DNA from: Verrucomicrobiota bacterium
GTDB taxonomy: Bacteria; Verrucomicrobiota; Verrucomicrobiia; Limisphaerales; JACPZS01
Assembly: GCA_016195385.1 (NCBI GenBank)
Contig: JACPZS010000117.1
Coordinates: forward strand, 1 to 41,312
Length of the DNA: 41,312 nt
Direction: 5' to 3'
Every line of letters starts with the position of its first letter. Positions within the stretch are counted from its first letter, which is position 1. The translations under genes and the position numbers were made by a program. Positions 40,447 through 41,312 of this stretch are shown in pieces. The notes under the pieces were generated by a model. The model saw only the letters and a list, made by a program, of their open reading frames with translations, did not search any database and had not been told where the DNA came from.

Positions 40447-41312
40447 ATGGATTATGATTTGAGCGGTATCTTGGTGATAGTCCTCAAATTCAACCCACTT
40501 GCTGATGTCGTTGGGATAGGGAAATTGGTGCCGAAAGGAATTATTGACCCGTATAAATCTGCGTTTAACGGCTGGCTGCCGTTTGCTGACGAACAATTGA
40601 CAAAGCGATTTACTAGCCCTGCGCGCTATTTCGACAGAGCCATCGAGAAAACCAAAGCGAGGAAATGGAACAGGTTTGCAGCGCTCTTTCGTCCCAATCC
40701 GTCGATTCGAGACTCAACGCTTCATTTCCGATCAGGACGAGAATTTCGTGTTGGTGCCGACGGCGGGCGGACATTTTACTCGGTACGTTCATCCACTGGA
40801 GAGTTCGAGGTCCACACAAAGGCTGAAAAACTACAGCCACTACAATCAGAAAATCCTACCATGATCAGTGCAAGGGACGGGGTTGTTCAATTCTCGCTGA
40901 CGTATTCGACTGACCGTGATCCGACAGAAAGGCCAGTGTCGCTTGATTATTATTGGGCACCGTGGGCACCGACGAATCAGATTAGCAGCGCCGTTACCCA
41001 GAGGACGGGCGTCGGCGTCGGCGACTGGCAGCACGGGCGTGAGCTTTTTTTCAGCGACCAAGTTCAATGCGCAAAGTGTCATCGCGTGCGCGGCGAGGGC
41101 GCGACGGTCGGGCCGGACTTGAGCAATCTCGTCTTTCGCGACGCCGCGAGCGTGTTGCGCGACATCCGCGAGCCGAGCGCGGCCATCAATCCCGACTACG
41201 TGACCTACAACGTCACGCGCACCGACGGTGAGAGTTTCACCGGCTTCATCCGCGCGAACGAGCGCGACGCGCTGCGCGTCATCGGCGCCGACGGCAAGGA
41301 AGTCGTCGTCCC
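40447..41312 (+). CDS. C-terminal cytochrome c part of the broken dehydrogenase, continues past the window
   Basis: The frame is open from 40438 to the last base with no stop, reading EAIDMDYDLSGI at its start; the first ATG is at 40447. The end part is a clear PVC-type cytochrome c module: DWQHGRELFFSDQVQCAKCH, with the heme motif at 41068-41082, then GEGATVGPDLSNLVFRDAAS and EPSAAINPDYVTYNVTRTDG. Similar modules form the C-terminus of dehydrogenases like the one encoded just upstream, so I read both ORFs as halves of one ancestral gene. The part from 40440 to about 40900 is more AT-rich than either side and less conserved in appearance, so it could come from a different source. The 3' end lies beyond the window. 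Confidence 0.7.
   Translation, partial: MDYDLSGILVIVLKFNPLADVVGIGKLVPKGIIDPYKSAFNGWLPFADEQLTKRFTSPARYFDRAIEKTKARKWNRFAALFRPNPSIRDSTLHFRSGREFRVGADGGRTFYSVRSSTGEFEVHTKAEKLQPLQSENPTMISARDGVVQFSLTYSTDRDPTERPVSLDYYWAPWAPTNQISSAVTQRTGVGVGDWQHGRELFFSDQVQCAKCHRVRGEGATVGPDLSNLVFRDAASVLRDIREPSAAINPDYVTYNVTRTDGESFTGFIRANERDALRVIGADGKEVVV

Overview
The window looks like a piece of chromosome from a Verrucomicrobiota bacterium, probably of the Limisphaerales/Pedosphaerales type, with Planctomycetota as a less likely alternative. The reasons are the dense set of secreted protein families largely restricted to the PVC superphylum (DUF1552, DUF1501, DUF1549/DUF1553, DUF1587/DUF1592/DUF1588/DUF1585 and CxxCH dehydrogenases), the many Tat and lipoprotein signals, GYF_2/DUF4190 prepilin-like proteins and generally GC-rich coding DNA. 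No tRNA, rRNA or CRISPR array was seen.

Layout. 1-384 is the end of a GDYXXLXY-type membrane-anchored protein. 451-1770 is a DUF1552 protein. 1840-5731 is a compact restriction-modification cassette on the minus strand: a PD-(D/E)xK-like endonuclease, a stub of an HsdM-type methylase, an intact C5-cytosine methyltransferase, a second endonuclease candidate overlapping it by 4 nt, and a small unknown protein. 5787-19153 is a five-gene minus-strand operon of large exported proteins: heme-binding dehydrogenase, beta-propeller, DUF1549/1553 cytochrome, DUF1501 and giant DUF1592 cytochrome. The DUF1552 gene that normally partners DUF1592 lies just beyond the restriction cassette, so the cassette appears to have landed inside an ancestral operon.

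19322-23046 runs on the plus strand: an unknown secreted protein, an FGE-like lipoprotein and a Tat-exported TIM-barrel isomerase. 23047-24893 is a graveyard of gene fragments (nucleotidyltransferase start, FGE-like 3' end with a frameshift, VapBC with a broken toxin) around one intact GYF_2/DUF4190 gene. Next comes the most striking gene, 24894-27569: a Ser/Thr protein kinase domain fused to a SAMHD1/dGTPase-like HD phosphohydrolase, visibly less GC-rich than its surroundings. It may be a kinase-controlled dNTP-depleting defence protein.

27762-38632 is on the minus strand: a mannonate-dehydratase-like protein, a secreted Ig-like protein, an SGNH + MBOAT O-acetylation pair, a VOC protein, an FGE-like lipoprotein translationally coupled to a TolB-like propeller, a membrane protein with a zinc-ribbon-like tail, a TIM-barrel isomerase with a truncated 3' copy nearby, and an MFS sugar/nucleoside transporter. 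From 38874 a plus-strand membrane-bound dehydrogenase begins. It is broken by a frameshift near 40.43 kb, and its heme domain continues in another frame off the window edge.

Two kinds of repeat are embedded inside the large cytochrome/dehydrogenase genes. One is a family of 70-97 bp palindromic elements (three copies). The other is a set of period-7 arrays, all with the same orientation relative to the coding strand. They are translated rather than disruptive and are a notable genome-scale feature.
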